Assembly: GCF_019399235.1 (NCBI RefSeq)
Contig: NZ_JAELVH010000012.1
Coordinates: 1-64,000, forward strand
Reading direction: 5' to 3'
DNA from: Streptomyces poriferorum
Lineage (GTDB): Bacteria > Actinomycetota > Actinomycetes > Streptomycetales > Streptomycetaceae
Length of the DNA: 64,000 nt
The notes under the pieces: generated by a model
Told to the model about the DNA's origin: nothing
The model's input: only the letters and a program-made list of their open reading frames with translations
Database searches by the model: none
Made by a program: the position numbers and the translations under genes
Shown here: in pieces, positions 54,428 through 63,671 of the stretch
How the letters are laid out: each line of letters opens with the position of its first letter
Numbering within the stretch: position 1 is the stretch's first letter

Positions 54428-55249
54428 TCAGCGGGCACCCAGCACGGTCGGCGGGACGCCGACCGTCGCGGTGAAGTCTCTGACCAGGTGCGCCTGGTCG
54501 CTGTAGCCGAGATCCGCGGCGAGTCCCGCCCAGTCCACCGCCGGGTCCGACTCGGCGCGCTCCAGCGCCTCGTGGATGCGGTAGCGGAGGATGACCCACT
54601 TGGGTCCGACGCCCACGTACGTGGCGAAGAGCCGTTGCAGCGAACGCGCCGACAGTCCCTCGGAGCGGGCCAGTTCACCGACGCGGCGGACCGTACGGTC
54701 GGTGCGTACGAGGTCGACCAGGGCCATCGCCCGCTCGGCCTGCGGATCCGGTTCCGGGCCGAGTGCCAGCAGGTACGCGTCGAGCGCCGCGACCCGTGCG
54801 TCCTCCTGCCCGGGGTCCAGTACGGCCGAAGGCGGGGCGGGCGGCGTGAACACCTCGGCGGCCGGGACCCGGCGGCCCGTCCAGTCCGACACCGGCCGGT
54901 CCGGTGCGAACGGCCGGAAGCCGCCCGGCCGGAACTGCACGCCGCAGACCCGTCCCCGCCCCTCCAGCTTCTGCGTGAAGAGCTCCAGGCCGATGCCCGA
55001 GACCTCCGCGAACCCGGCGTCCTCGTCCCCACAGCCCGCGTACCGCTCGAAGACCAGGTTGACGCTGGGGTGCGGGACCAGATGGGAGGCGTACGGCTCG
55101 CGCAGATCCCAGTCGATCAGCCAGTAGTGCTCCAGGTACGGGCGCAGCGCGGGGGCCGGCTCCCGGCGCCGGAAGCGTACGTGTGTGAACAGCTCGGGGG
55201 CGTCGACGATGCCCCGGGTGTCGCGTCGGGGACCTCGGGAGCCGGGCAT
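54428..55249 (-). CDS. AraC-family transcriptional regulator
   Basis: Protein of 273 residues from ATG 55249. An N-terminal sensing domain of the DUF6597-like type (HYWLIDWDLREPY, HPSVNLVFE, GVQFRPGGFRPF) precedes the AraC double helix-turn-helix (RVGELARSEGLSARSLQRLF ... in parts; DWAGLAADLGYSDQAHLVRDF in parts). Likely activates a neighbouring gene such as the downstream GNAT gene or the divergent 55340 gene. Inducer unknown. Confidence 0.9.
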   Translation of the reverse strand: MPGSRGPRRDTRGIVDAPELFTHVRFRRREPAPALRPYLEHYWLIDWDLREPYASHLVPHPSVNLVFERYAGCGDEDAGFAEVSGIGLELFTQKLEGRGRVCGVQFRPGGFRPFAPDRPVSDWTGRRVPAAEVFTPPAPPSAVLDPGQEDARVAALDAYLLALGPEPDPQAERAMALVDLVRTDRTVRRVGELARSEGLSARSLQRLFATYVGVGPKWVILRYRIHEALERAESDPAVDWAGLAADLGYSDQAHLVRDFTATVGVPPTVLGAR

Positions 55250-55339
55250 GGCTGCCGATCCTATGACGTGGTCCCCTTCCGTGTCCCGGCTGTCGCGTTT
55301 GTTCAAGACCCCGGCCGTCACCGGATGCATGGTCGAAGC

Positions 55340-55912
55340 ATGAAGAAGATCAGTGAATTGCTGGATGCGGCGGCCGGCGGCGCGCTGCCCGTGGTGCGGG
55401 GGATCGACGACAGCCGGCTGGACGACCCCACGCCGTGCGCGGAGTACGACGTGCGTGCCCTGGTCAGCCATCTCGCCCAGGTGGTCGCCAACTTCACCGC
55501 CCTCGCGGCCAGGCGGGACGCGGAGCACGGCGAGGCCCCGGACGCGGTCACGGGGGACTGGCGGGAACGTTTCGGCGAGGAGACCGCCGCGCTGGTCGAG
55601 GCGTGGGCGGCGCCGGGCGCGGAGGAGGGGACCACGGGCGCCATGGGATTCCCCGCGCGGACGGTCGGGCACATGGTGCTCGGCGATCTGACGGTGCATG
55701 CGTGGGACCTGGCACGGGCCACCGGTCAGGAGTTCGTGCCGGACGCGGACGTGGTGGACGAGCTCGGTCCCGCCATGGAAGCGATGGCTCCGAAGGCCCG
55801 CGAGGCGAAGGTGTTCGGCGAGCCCTTCCCCGTACCGGACGGGGCTAGCCCCTTCGCGCGGGTGCTGGCGCTGACCGGTCGTGATCCGGGCTGGCAGCCG
55901 CCCCGGGCGTGA
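55340..55912 (+). CDS. TIGR03086-type metal-binding protein (mycothiol-dependent DinB fold)
   Basis: Protein of 190 residues from ATG 55340. DinB-like four-helix protein of the maleylpyruvate-isomerase N-terminal type, with metal-ligand histidines in VSHLAQVVANF and LTVHAWDLARATG, and an early LDDPTPCAEYDV typical of the TIGR03086 group. Such proteins act as mycothiol-dependent transferases or detoxification enzymes. Its 3' end overlaps the convergent small gene by 68 bases. Confidence 0.87.
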   Translation: MKKISELLDAAAGGALPVVRGIDDSRLDDPTPCAEYDVRALVSHLAQVVANFTALAARRDAEHGEAPDAVTGDWRERFGEETAALVEAWAAPGAEEGTTGAMGFPARTVGHMVLGDLTVHAWDLARATGQEFVPDADVVDELGPAMEAMAPKAREAKVFGEPFPVPDGASPFARVLALTGRDPGWQPPRA

Positions 55913-56162
55913 CGCCGGTGGCCGGAATGTGCGTGTCCGCCGCCGGCGGGCCGTCGTAGAGCGTGCCGAGAGTCGCGTAGGCGCCGTCCACGATCTGCTC
56001 GGCGTCCACGAGCATCGCGCGCTCGGCGAGCCGGGCGGCCTGATGGGTGTACGGGGAGGGCGGCGCCGGGTGCCGGCGCCGCCACCAGGTATCGCATGCC
56101 GCGTAGATGCCGGAGGCGAAGACCAGCACGGGGATGGACAGAGCCAGCAGAGTGTCGCCCAT
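55845..56162 (-). CDS. Small membrane-anchored protein of unknown function
   Basis: Protein of 105 residues from ATG 56162. One N-terminal transmembrane segment (LLALSIPVLVFASGIYAA) then a basic WWRRRHP and an Ala/Pro-rich tail. The last 68 bases overlap the end of the convergent gene ending at 55912, so the true coding end is less certain. An A/T-rich leader at 56205-56240 could hold its promoter. No family recognised. Confidence 0.55.
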   Translation of the reverse strand: MGDTLLALSIPVLVFASGIYAACDTWWRRRHPAPPSPYTHQAARLAERAMLVDAEQIVDGAYATLGTLYDGPPAADTHIPATGVTPGAAASPDHDRSAPAPARRG

Positions 56163-56332
56163 GGCAGGCCTCCTTCAGTGTCGATGCCTCCTGCATCGGC
56201 AGGTTCGACATGTCTACTGAAGATCATTCTTCGGCCAATGAATGGCCGGATAGGGCTGGCTGACAGATGCCCTTCGTGCAGGTCGGCGCGGGGGGTGACG
56301 CCGGCTGGACCGTGTGTTCGGCGGCGGCCCGT

Positions 56333-56869
56333 TCAGCGGGGTGCGTGTTCGGCGGGTGTGTGTTCAGTGGCGGAGGCGCCGTCGTGGCGGGGGTGACCGG
56401 AGTCGCCGGGGGAGCCGGGCGGTGGCGGGTGCGGCGCCCGGAAGGTGAAGGCCTCGGGCCCTTCGCCCTGCTCGCGGATCAGGGCGATGCGGCCCATCGC
56501 CTCCTCCATGCTCGGGCGGTGCCCTGCGGGGACCCACCACATCGCGACGGACACGTCGGCGAGGCGCTCGAACCAGTCCCGGCGGCGCGCGAGCACCTTG
56601 AGGTGGTCGCTGCGGTACGTGTAGTTCCGCAGCGCCTCGACCGATTCCCAGACCGAGCAGTTGATCAGGAGCAGGTCGTCGTCGTGCTCGGGGCGCAGGT
56701 TCGTCGCGTCGGCACCGCTGTCGTCGACCATGCGCCAGACGAAACCGGGAGCCTGATCGGCGACGGCGTTGATCTCATGGAGCTGGGCGACGAAGCCGGC
56801 CAGCTGGGGGCTGTCGAGCGGGGCAAGCATGCGCCCGACGTTGACCTGGGCAAGGTGGAAGTCGCTCAC
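56333..56869 (-). CDS. DUF3291 domain protein
   Basis: Protein of 178 residues from GTG 56869. DUF3291 (dimeric ferredoxin-like, monooxygenase-related) features: LAQVNVGRML near the N-terminus, AVADQAPGFVWRM, CSVWESVEALRNYTY and WFERLADVSVAMWWV. The last 35 residues are a low-complexity Pro/His/Gly tail. Probable stress or small-molecule-binding protein; its gene follows the iron-sulfur-type regulator at 56929 in the same direction, so it may be that regulator's target. Confidence 0.83.
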   Translation of the reverse strand: MSDFHLAQVNVGRMLAPLDSPQLAGFVAQLHEINAVADQAPGFVWRMVDDSGADATNLRPEHDDDLLLINCSVWESVEALRNYTYRSDHLKVLARRRDWFERLADVSVAMWWVPAGHRPSMEEAMGRIALIREQGEGPEAFTFRAPHPPPPGSPGDSGHPRHDGASATEHTPAEHAPR

Positions 56870-56928
56870 GGGGCAAGCATGCCCGGGCGAACCTTCTAAA
56901 GTCAACGAATGCTGTTTTTAGACTTCGG

Positions 56929-57645
56929 CTACGGTTCCGCGTGCGACGGCGGTGCGCCCGCGGCGGCTTCCGGTTCGGCGCCCGGCCCTGTCCTCTTCGC
57001 GGTTTCGAGCGTGACGCAGCACCCGTGCGGAAGGGGGTCCATCGCCGCGCTCCAGTCCTGGCCGCCGGGCAGCCCCTTGAGCAGGCCCTCGATCCCGGCC
57101 AGGTTCATCCCGCAGACCAGCGCGGGGAACTGGTCGGCCAGCGCATGGAAGGGGCAGTTGTTCAGCCGTAGCGTCCCCTCGTCCCAGAACGGCTCGTAAC
57201 CGCGCGCCCGCAGGACCTCGACCGGATCCGCCTCGCACCCCGGTTCACCCCCCGAGGCCTCCCCGGCGGCCCTGGCCGCCGCCTGGAGCTCCCCGTCGAG
57301 CCCGGCCTGCTCCACGACCTCGGCCAGCAGCCGGCTCGCCGTGTCGTAGGAGCGGGGCGGCACCGACACCGTGCGCTCGCCCTCGGCCCTCCGGTACAGC
57401 TTCGAGGGCCGCCCGGACCCCGGGCCGCTGCGCCCCGAAAGCCGCCGGAAGCAGACCTCCAGCAGGCCGGCCTCGACCAGCTTGTCCAGGTGGAACGCGG
57501 CCAGCGAACGGGACACCCCGACCGCCTCGGCCGCGGCGTCCCGCCCCACCTCGCCCGGCGTCCCGGAGACGTGCCGGTACAGTCCGCGTCGCACCGGGTC
57601 CCCCAGTGCGACCAACGCCTCCAGGGCGGCATCCTCGCTGCTCAC
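56929..57645 (-). CDS. SufR-like winged-helix regulator with C-terminal cysteine cluster
   Basis: Protein of 238 residues from GTG 57645. An N-terminal ArsR/DeoR-type winged helix (ALGDPVRRGLYRHV, SRSLAAFHLDKLVEAGLLE) precedes an alpha/beta domain. Cys164 (NNCPF), Cys178 and Cys209/210 (HGCC) resemble the Fe-S ligands of SufR. That suggests regulation by iron-sulfur or redox state. The suf genes themselves are not in the window. Start lies directly after a promoter-like -10, so the message is probably leaderless. Confidence 0.85.
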   Translation of the reverse strand: MSSEDAALEALVALGDPVRRGLYRHVSGTPGEVGRDAAAEAVGVSRSLAAFHLDKLVEAGLLEVCFRRLSGRSGPGSGRPSKLYRRAEGERTVSVPPRSYDTASRLLAEVVEQAGLDGELQAAARAAGEASGGEPGCEADPVEVLRARGYEPFWDEGTLRLNNCPFHALADQFPALVCGMNLAGIEGLLKGLPGGQDWSAAMDPLPHGCCVTLETAKRTGPGAEPEAAAGAPPSHAEP

Positions 57646-57651
57646 GACGTA

Positions 57652-57657
57652 ATTCTA
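57652..57657 (-). promoter_or_regulatory. -10 element TAGAAT of the SufR-like gene (leaderless)
   Basis: On the minus strand TAGAAT (57657-57652) ends six bases before the GTG start at 57645, so transcription should begin at or next to the start codon. The surrounding TAGTTATAGAATTA is A/T-rich and partly palindromic, suggesting autoregulation. The rest of the gap to 57808 carries degenerate GCTCGGGCG-type repeats but no gene. Confidence 0.5.
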
Positions 57658-57808
57658 TAACTAACGGCGATTGACGAAGGAGTGGCTCGGACGGGGCCGG
57701 GTCGGGTTGCTCGGGCGAGGTCGCACGGACGGGGTCTCCCGGGCGCGTTCGCTCGTGTGGGGTTACCCGGGCGGGTTCGCTCGGGCGGGGCCGTTCCGAA
57801 AGGGAGGG

Positions 57809-58246
57809 TCAGGGCCAGACCAGGCAGTAGGCCTGATGTCCCGCATCGTGCAGACGGTGGCTGAAGTCCTGCCACTCGTGCAGCAGCTGATAGACGTTGT
57901 ACGCGTCACGCGGGCCACCGCGGTCCGGGACCGTCGACCAGATGAAGGCCGCGGCGCCGACGGACTCCTCGCCCACGCCGCGCAGCGGGTCCACGACCGT
58001 CATCGGAAGCTTGACCACCGCGTAGTCGGGGTGCAGCACGACCAGCTCCAGCGGCGGGACCTTGTGCAGGGGTATGCCCTGTATGCCGGTGAGGACCATC
58101 GCGGCGACGGTCTCCGGCTTGATCTTGGTGAACATGCCGCCCATGCCCAGCTCGTCGCCGCCGAGCTCCTCGGGGCGCATGGAAATGGGCACCCGTGCGG
58201 CAGTGGCGCCGTCGGGAGCACCGAAGTACTTGTAAGTCACCCCCAT
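57809..58246 (-). CDS. Hypothetical protein, 145 aa
   Basis: Starts at ATG 58246 (GTYKYF-like N-terminus after MGV). No signal peptide or membrane helix. Notable features are PISMRPEELGGDELGMGGMFTKI (in parts), LELVVLHPDYAVVKLPMTVVDP and a C-terminal YNVYQLLHEWQDFSHRL. Predominantly alpha/beta with many conserved-looking Pro and Gly. I do not recognise a family, but the position directly upstream of hemL, in opposite direction, resembles a conserved Streptomyces gene order. The intervening 279 bases (58247-58525) appear to hold divergent promoters only. Confidence 0.7.
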   Translation of the reverse strand: MGVTYKYFGAPDGATAARVPISMRPEELGGDELGMGGMFTKIKPETVAAMVLTGIQGIPLHKVPPLELVVLHPDYAVVKLPMTVVDPLRGVGEESVGAAAFIWSTVPDRGGPRDAYNVYQLLHEWQDFSHRLHDAGHQAYCLVWP

Positions 58247-58525
58247 CCCGCCACTGCTCCTGCTTCCGGCTCCGACCTGCGCACCGCCGGCCTGTATGCC
58301 CTGCTTGCGCTCAGCCTCGCGCCGGTGCCGACCCCGCCGGGCAGGCTCGGGCCCCAGGTCGTCGGTCCCTTCGCCCACTTCGCCACCGCGATGCATATCT
58401 CATCCACCCGACTACTAACTAGGAGACACAGCCCCCGCCGCGCAACCCGATCATCGTGTCAGTGACCTCCCCCGCGAACGTGCGGTGAAACACCCGTCCG
58501 CAAGTCCGTCCGTGGCTCTGACACC

Positions 58526-59842
58526 ATGGCATGTGTGAGCTTTCCCTATGACGCCCCAGTTTCGCAGACGCTTTTCGACCGCGCGTCCCTCGTGACGCCC
58601 GGTGGCGTGAACTCTCCTGTACGTGCCTTCCGGGCCGTGGGCGGTACACCCCGCTTCATGGTCTCCGGTACCGGTCCGTACCTCACCGATGCCGACGGTC
58701 GCGAGTATGTCGACCTCGTGTGCTCGTGGGGGCCGATGATTCTCGGCCATTCCCACCCCGATGTCATCGCCGCCGTCCAGGAGGCCGTCGCCCGCGGCAC
58801 CTCGTTCGGTACGCCCGGCGAGGGCGAGGTCGCGCTCGCCGAGGAGATCGTGGCCCGGGTCGAGCCCGTGGAGCAGGTGCGGCTGGTGTCGTCCGGCACC
58901 GAGGCGACCATGTCCGCGATCCGCCTGGCCCGTGGCTTCACCGGCCGGGCCAAGATCGTGAAGTTCGCCGGCTGCTACCACGGTCACGTCGACGCGCTCC
59001 TCGCCGCTGCCGGGTCCGGTCTTGCGACCTTCGGTCTGCCGGACACGCCCGGGGTCACCGGCGCCCAGGCCGGCGACACGATCGTGCTGCCGTACAACGA
59101 CCTGGAGGCCGTACGGGCCGCCTTCGCCGCGCAGCCCGGCGAGATCGCCTGCGTGATCACCGAGGCGTCGCCGGGCAACATGGGCGTCGTGCCGCCGCTG
59201 GACGGTTTCAACGCGGGGCTCAAGGAGATCTGCGCCGCCAACGGTGCGCTCTACATCTCCGACGAGGTCATGACCGGGTTCCGTACGTCGAAGGCCGGCT
59301 GGTTCGGCATCGACGGGGTGCGGCCCGACCTGATGACGTTCGGCAAGGTCATGGGCGGCGGCTTCCCGGCCGCGGCGTTCGGCGGCCGCGCCGACGTGAT
59401 GGCGCACCTGGCCCCCGTCGGCCCCGTCTACCAGGCGGGCACCCTCTCCGGTAACCCCATCGCGACCGCCGCCGGTCTCGCCCAGCTGCGTCTGCTGGAC
59501 GACGCCGCGTACGCGAAGGTCGACGCGGTCTCCGCGGAGATCCGCGGGCTGGTGAGCCAGGCCCTCGACAAGGAGGGGGTCGCGCACACCGTGCAGGCCG
59601 CGAGCAACATGTTCTCCGTCTTCTTCACCGACGGTCCGGTCCGCACCTACGACGACGCCAAGCGGCAGGAAGCCTTCCGCTTCACCGCGTTCTTCCACTC
59701 GATGCTGGCGCAGGGTGTCTACCTCCCGCCGTCCGCGTTCGAGTCGTGGTTCGTCTCCACCGCCCACGACAGCCGGGCCGTCGAGCGGATCGCCGCCGCG
59801 CTGCCCGCCGCAGCCCGCGCCGCATCGGAGGCCACCGCATGA
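58526..59842 (+). CDS. hemL: Glutamate-1-semialdehyde 2,1-aminomutase
   Basis: Protein of 438 residues from ATG 58526; the in-frame GTG 58535 is nearer the family start. PLP enzyme making 5-aminolevulinate for heme. Visible motifs: [53 protein letters not shown] with the cofactor Asp, and the PLP lysine in [12 protein letters not shown]. Housekeeping gene, next to cytochrome c maturation genes, as in other streptomycetes. Overlaps the phosphatase gene by four bases. Confidence 0.96.
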   Translation: MACVSFPYDAPVSQTLFDRASLVTPGGVNSPVRAFRAVGGTPRFMVSGTGPYLTDADGREYVDLVCSWGPMILGHSHPDVIAAVQEAVARGTSFGTPGEGEVALAEEIVARVEPVEQVRLVSSGTEATMSAIRLARGFTGRAKIVKFAGCYHGHVDALLAAAGSGLATFGLPDTPGVTGAQAGDTIVLPYNDLEAVRAAFAAQPGEIACVITEASPGNMGVVPPLDGFNAGLKEICAANGALYISDEVMTGFRTSKAGWFGIDGVRPDLMTFGKVMGGGFPAAAFGGRADVMAHLAPVGPVYQAGTLSGNPIATAAGLAQLRLLDDAAYAKVDAVSAEIRGLVSQALDKEGVAHTVQAASNMFSVFFTDGPVRTYDDAKRQEAFRFTAFFHSMLAQGVYLPPSAFESWFVSTAHDSRAVERIAAALPAAARAASEATA

Positions 59843-60540
59843 GCGAGACCAGCAGCAACGCCGGACGCAAGGACATCACCGTCGTCCACCTGATGCGCCA
59901 CGGAGAGGTGCACAACCCGGAGGGCGTGCTGTACGGGCGCCGCCCCGGCTACCACCTCTCCGAGCTCGGCCGGCAGATGGCCGACCGGGTCGCCGAGCAC
60001 CTGGACAAGCGCGACATCACGCATGTCGTCGCCTCTCCGCTGGAGCGGGCCCAGGAGACGGCGACGCCGATCGCCAAGACGCACGGCCTGGACCTCGCCA
60101 CCGACGAGCGGCTCATCGAGGCCGCCAACGTCTTCGAGGGCAAGACCTTCGGTGTCGGCGACGGGGCGCTGCGCAAGCCGGACAACTGGAAGCACCTGAC
60201 GAACCCGTTCCGGCCGTCGTGGGGTGAGCCGTACATCGAGCAGGTCGTACGGATGATGGGCGCCCTGGACGCGGCGCGTGACGCGGCGCGCGGTCACGAG
60301 GCGGTGTGCGTCAGCCACCAGCTGCCGATCTGGATCGTCCGCAGCTTCGTGGAGCGGCGGCGGCTGTGGCACGACCCGCGCAAGCGCCAGTGCACGCTCG
60401 CCTCGCTGACCAGCTTCACGTACCAGGGCGACAAGATCGTGTCGGTCGGGTACTCGGAGCCGGCCCGGGATCTGGTGCCGGCGCATCTGCTGGCGGGGGC
60501 GAAGCCGGTGAAGGGGGCGTCGAAGGGGTTCGGCGCGTAG
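59839..60540 (+). CDS. Histidine phosphatase (phosphoglycerate-mutase-like)
   Basis: Protein of 233 residues from ATG 59839, ATGA-coupled to hemL. The phosphohistidine motif LMRHGEVHN (RHG) is at 18-26, with RAQETA, and the second His in CVSHQLPIW. Probable small-molecule phosphatase of unknown substrate. The consistent location with hemL in streptomycetes suggests a role in heme or related metabolism. Confidence 0.92.
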   Translation: MSETSSNAGRKDITVVHLMRHGEVHNPEGVLYGRRPGYHLSELGRQMADRVAEHLDKRDITHVVASPLERAQETATPIAKTHGLDLATDERLIEAANVFEGKTFGVGDGALRKPDNWKHLTNPFRPSWGEPYIEQVVRMMGALDAARDAARGHEAVCVSHQLPIWIVRSFVERRRLWHDPRKRQCTLASLTSFTYQGDKIVSVGYSEPARDLVPAHLLAGAKPVKGASKGFGA

Positions 60541-60960
60541 CCGGCCGTTGGCCGGGGGGCTCTCGGTTCGGGTCCGCCCCGGTCCGGCCGGTGGGTGGGC
60601 CCGGGTTCGGCCCGGTGGTCGTTTGTCCTCAAACGCCGGACGGGCTCGAATTGGGCCCCTGTGGTCCGAGGCGGGGCAGTTGATCCCGGCAGGGCTTGAT
60701 TTGGCTGCCCCGGTCCGGGATGTGGCTACTTCCGGCTCGTTCTGAACGTTTGTGGGCCGACCGGGCGGATTTTTGTCGTCCGGGGTTTCGGCCTGCCGTT
60801 TTTCGGGCGCTTCGGAGTCGATCTTGCGTTCGGTCATGGCTGGGGTCTGGTTCCGTAAAGAATTGTGTGCTAATTCGAGGAACCCCCGTGTTGCTTCACC
60901 CATCTAAGCCTTTGCCAGTTTGTATGGACTTGGGGCAAAACGACCGCAGATGGGAACAAC
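60541..60960. other. Gene-free 420-bp stretch with a dispersed Streptomyces-type repeat
   Basis: No supported gene. At 60622-60646 is TTTGTCCTCAAACGCCGGAC followed by GGGCT, a short repeat that is very common between genes in Streptomyces. The half before it is rich in CCGG runs and may terminate the phosphatase transcript. The half after it becomes A/T-rich toward 60960 and probably carries the promoter of the deacetylase lipoprotein gene. Confidence 0.6.
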
Positions 60961-62223
60961 ATGCGCGACATCAGCCGAAGGGGTTTGCTCGGAGCCGGAC
61001 TTGGGACCGCGGCCGCCATCGGGATGGCGGGCTGCAGTTCCTCCGGTGGGTCCGGTACGGGTGGTGCGGGGCCGGACAAGGGCGCCAAGGGGGAGAAGGG
61101 CGCCGATGGTGCGGTCAAGGGCAACGGGCCCGCGAAGAAGGACGTCCGCGCCATCGGCGACGGTTCCACCGCGGACACCGGGAAGCAGCCGCACCAGCCG
61201 TCCGCGCCCGTGCCGCTCGAACCCGGGCAGAAGCCGCCGCAGTTCGTGATCTTCTCCTGGGACGGTGCCGGCGAGGTCGGCAACGGGCTCTTCCCGCGTT
61301 TCCTGGAACTCGCCAGGGAACACGACGCGAAGATGACCTTCTTCCTCTCCGGGTTGTATCTGCTGCCCGAATCGAAGAAATCGCTCTACCGCCCGCCCAA
61401 CAACCCCATCGGCGCCTCCGACATCGGCTATCTCACCGACGGTCACATCAAGGAGACGCTGAAGGGTGTGCGCCAGGCCTGGCTCGACGGCCATGAGATC
61501 GGCACGCACTTCAACGGGCATTTCTGCGGCGGCTCCGGATCGGTGGGCGACTGGTCGCCCTCCCAGTGGCAGAGCGAAATCGATCAGTCGATCTCCTTCG
61601 TCACCGAATGGCGCACCAACACCGGCTGGACCGACCTTGATCCGCTGCCTTTCGATTACCGCAAGGAACTCGTCGGCGGCCGCACCCCCTGTCTGCTCGG
61701 GCAGGACAATCTGCTGCCCACCGCGAAGAAGCTGGGCTGGCGCTACGACGCCAGTTCGCCCGGTGGCACCCAGGTGTGGCCCACCAAGCGCATGGACATC
61801 TGGGACCTGCCGCTCCAGGGCATCCCGTTCCCCGGGCACAGCTTCGAGGTCCTCTCCATGGACTACAACATCCTGGCCAACCAGTCGCAGAATTCGACCA
61901 GGGGAATGCCGTCGCGCTATCCGGGCTGGCGGAACCAGGCCACCCAGTCTTACCTCAGTGGTTTCCAGCGCGCGTACGAGACGAACCGCGCGCCGTTCTT
62001 CATCGGAAACCACTTCGAGGAGTGGAACGGCGGCATCTATATGGATGCGGTCGAGGACGCGCTCAAGCACATCGCGGGGAAGCCGGATGTGCGCCTCGTC
62101 TCCTTCCGGCAGTTCGTCGACTGGCTCGACGTCCAGGACCCGGCGGTGCTCGCGAAGCTTCGTACGCTGGAGGTCGGTCAGGCCCCCGAAGGCGGCTGGA
62201 ACACGTTCTTTAAACAGGCCTGA
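60961..62223 (+). CDS. Polysaccharide-deacetylase-family lipoprotein (Tat/lipobox signal)
   Basis: Protein of 420 residues from ATG 60961. The signal contains SRRGLLG, a twin-arginine-type motif, and lipobox GMAGC at residue 24, so it is exported folded and lipid-anchored. A Gly/Lys/Pro linker runs to about residue 90. The catalytic NodB-like domain begins with FSWDGAG (metal Asp) and EIGTHFNGHF (HxxxH metal site). Probable extracytoplasmic carbohydrate esterase acting on envelope polysaccharide. Confidence 0.85.
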   Translation: MRDISRRGLLGAGLGTAAAIGMAGCSSSGGSGTGGAGPDKGAKGEKGADGAVKGNGPAKKDVRAIGDGSTADTGKQPHQPSAPVPLEPGQKPPQFVIFSWDGAGEVGNGLFPRFLELAREHDAKMTFFLSGLYLLPESKKSLYRPPNNPIGASDIGYLTDGHIKETLKGVRQAWLDGHEIGTHFNGHFCGGSGSVGDWSPSQWQSEIDQSISFVTEWRTNTGWTDLDPLPFDYRKELVGGRTPCLLGQDNLLPTAKKLGWRYDASSPGGTQVWPTKRMDIWDLPLQGIPFPGHSFEVLSMDYNILANQSQNSTRGMPSRYPGWRNQATQSYLSGFQRAYETNRAPFFIGNHFEEWNGGIYMDAVEDALKHIAGKPDVRLVSFRQFVDWLDVQDPAVLAKLRTLEVGQAPEGGWNTFFKQA

Positions 62224-62290
62224 CAACGGGCTTTACGGGCACCGAGGGGGGTGCCCAAGATCCCCGAAACCGTCATGCGAAACTTTTCAC

Positions 62291-62899
62291 ATGAGCTATG
62301 GCCGCGCATCCCGACGCCGCTTCACCCTGCTCGCCGCACCCGCGGCGGCCGTCGCGCTCGCACTGACGCTGAGCGCGTGCGGTTCGGGCGGCACGACCGG
62401 TGGCGGCGGCGACACGAACTTCGTCACCGGCAATGGCGGGATCTCTACTTCGGCCAAGGGCGAGCGGGCCGACGCTCCGAAGCTCGACGGCGAGAGCCTG
62501 GACGGCGAGAAGCTCGACCTCGCCGACTACAAGGGCAAGATCATCGTCCTCAACGTCTGGGGCTCGTGGTGTGCCCCCTGCAGGCTGGAATCGAAGTACT
62601 TCAACAAGGTGGCCAAGGAGACGAAGGACCAGGGCGTCCAGTTCGTCGGGATCAACACCCGCGACCCGGAACGGGCCCAGGCCATCAGCTTCGAGAAGGA
62701 CTTCGGGGTCACCTACCCCAGCTTCTACGACAAGACCGGCAGGCTCCTGCTGCGTTTCCCCAAGGGAACGCTCAAGCTGCAGTCCATCCCGTCGACCGTC
62801 GTCATCGACCGTGACGGGAAGCTGGCCGCCCGCTTCGTGGGCCCGGTCGACGACACCAATCTGCACAAGATGATCGACCCTCTGATCGCGGAGAAGTGA
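62291..62899 (+). CDS. resA: ResA/TlpA-type thiol-disulfide oxidoreductase lipoprotein
   Basis: Protein of 202 residues from ATG 62291. Signal with RRRF and lipobox LSACG at about residue 30. Thioredoxin domain with active-site WGSWCAPCRLE (CxxC) and cis-Pro loop SIPSTVV. Reduces apocytochrome c for heme attachment. Translation is close-coupled to ccdA (five-base gap). Confidence 0.95.
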   Translation: MSYGRASRRRFTLLAAPAAAVALALTLSACGSGGTTGGGGDTNFVTGNGGISTSAKGERADAPKLDGESLDGEKLDLADYKGKIIVLNVWGSWCAPCRLESKYFNKVAKETKDQGVQFVGINTRDPERAQAISFEKDFGVTYPSFYDKTGRLLLRFPKGTLKLQSIPSTVVIDRDGKLAARFVGPVDDTNLHKMIDPLIAEK

Positions 62900-62903
62900 T
62901 CAG

Positions 62904-63665
62904 GTGATCGCGCTCGCCGCCGCCACGCAGAACGAGACGGTCCTGAGCGGGGCCCTGCTGGTCGCCCTGCCCATCGCCCTGCTCGGCGGGCTCGTCTCCT
63001 TCTTCTCGCCCTGCGTCCTGCCGCTCGTCCCCGGCTACCTCAGTTACGTCACCGGCGTCAGCGGTGCCGACCTGGCCGACGCCCGGCGGGGGCGCATGGT
63101 CGCGGGCGCCTCGCTGTTCGTGGCCGGCTTCACCGCCGTGTTCGTCTCCGGCGGCGCGCTCTTCGGCTACTTCGGCGACACGCTCCAGGAGAACAGCGGG
63201 CCGCTCACCAAGATCCTCGGCGTGCTGATGATCCTCATGGGCGTCTTCTTCATGGGCCTGATGCCGTGGATGACGCAGCGCGAGTTCCGCATCCACAGGA
63301 AACCGGTGACCGGCCTGGTGGGTGCCCCGCTGCTCGGAGCGCTCTTCGGGATCGGCTGGACGCCGTGCCTCGGACCGACGCTGAGCTCGGTGAGCATCCT
63401 CGCGATGGACCAGGGAACCGCCGGACGCGGGGCGATACTGACCGTCGCGTACTGCCTCGGCCTCGGCATCCCCTTCGTGCTCGCGGCCGTCGCCTTCCGC
63501 AAGGCGCTCGGCGCGTTCGGCTGGGTCAAGCGCCACTACGCGTGGGTCATGCGCATCGGCGGCGGCATGATGATCGTGACCGGGCTGCTCCTGCTGACCG
63601 GCGTGTGGGGCAGCATGATGCAGGAACTACAGGGCTGGTCCGCCGGCTTCACGGTGGGGATCTGA
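62904..63665 (+). CDS. ccdA: CcdA-type cytochrome c biogenesis membrane protein
   Basis: Protein of 253 residues from GTG 62904 with six hydrophobic segments. The two membrane cysteines are in FFSPCVLPLVPGY and GWTPCLGPTLS. Passes electrons from cytosolic thioredoxin to ResA. Sixth in order of this conserved hemL-to-resB block. Confidence 0.95.
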   Translation: MIALAAATQNETVLSGALLVALPIALLGGLVSFFSPCVLPLVPGYLSYVTGVSGADLADARRGRMVAGASLFVAGFTAVFVSGGALFGYFGDTLQENSGPLTKILGVLMILMGVFFMGLMPWMTQREFRIHRKPVTGLVGAPLLGALFGIGWTPCLGPTLSSVSILAMDQGTAGRGAILTVAYCLGLGIPFVLAAVAFRKALGAFGWVKRHYAWVMRIGGGMMIVTGLLLLTGVWGSMMQELQGWSAGFTVGI

Positions 63666-63671
63666 GTACCG

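Noticed and set aside
60541-60837. Leftward frame beginning near 60837 (MTERKIDSEAPEK) through the gap after the histidine phosphatase
   Set aside because: It translates the dispersed repeat and then runs antisense through the phosphatase gene; no ribosome site or family signature.
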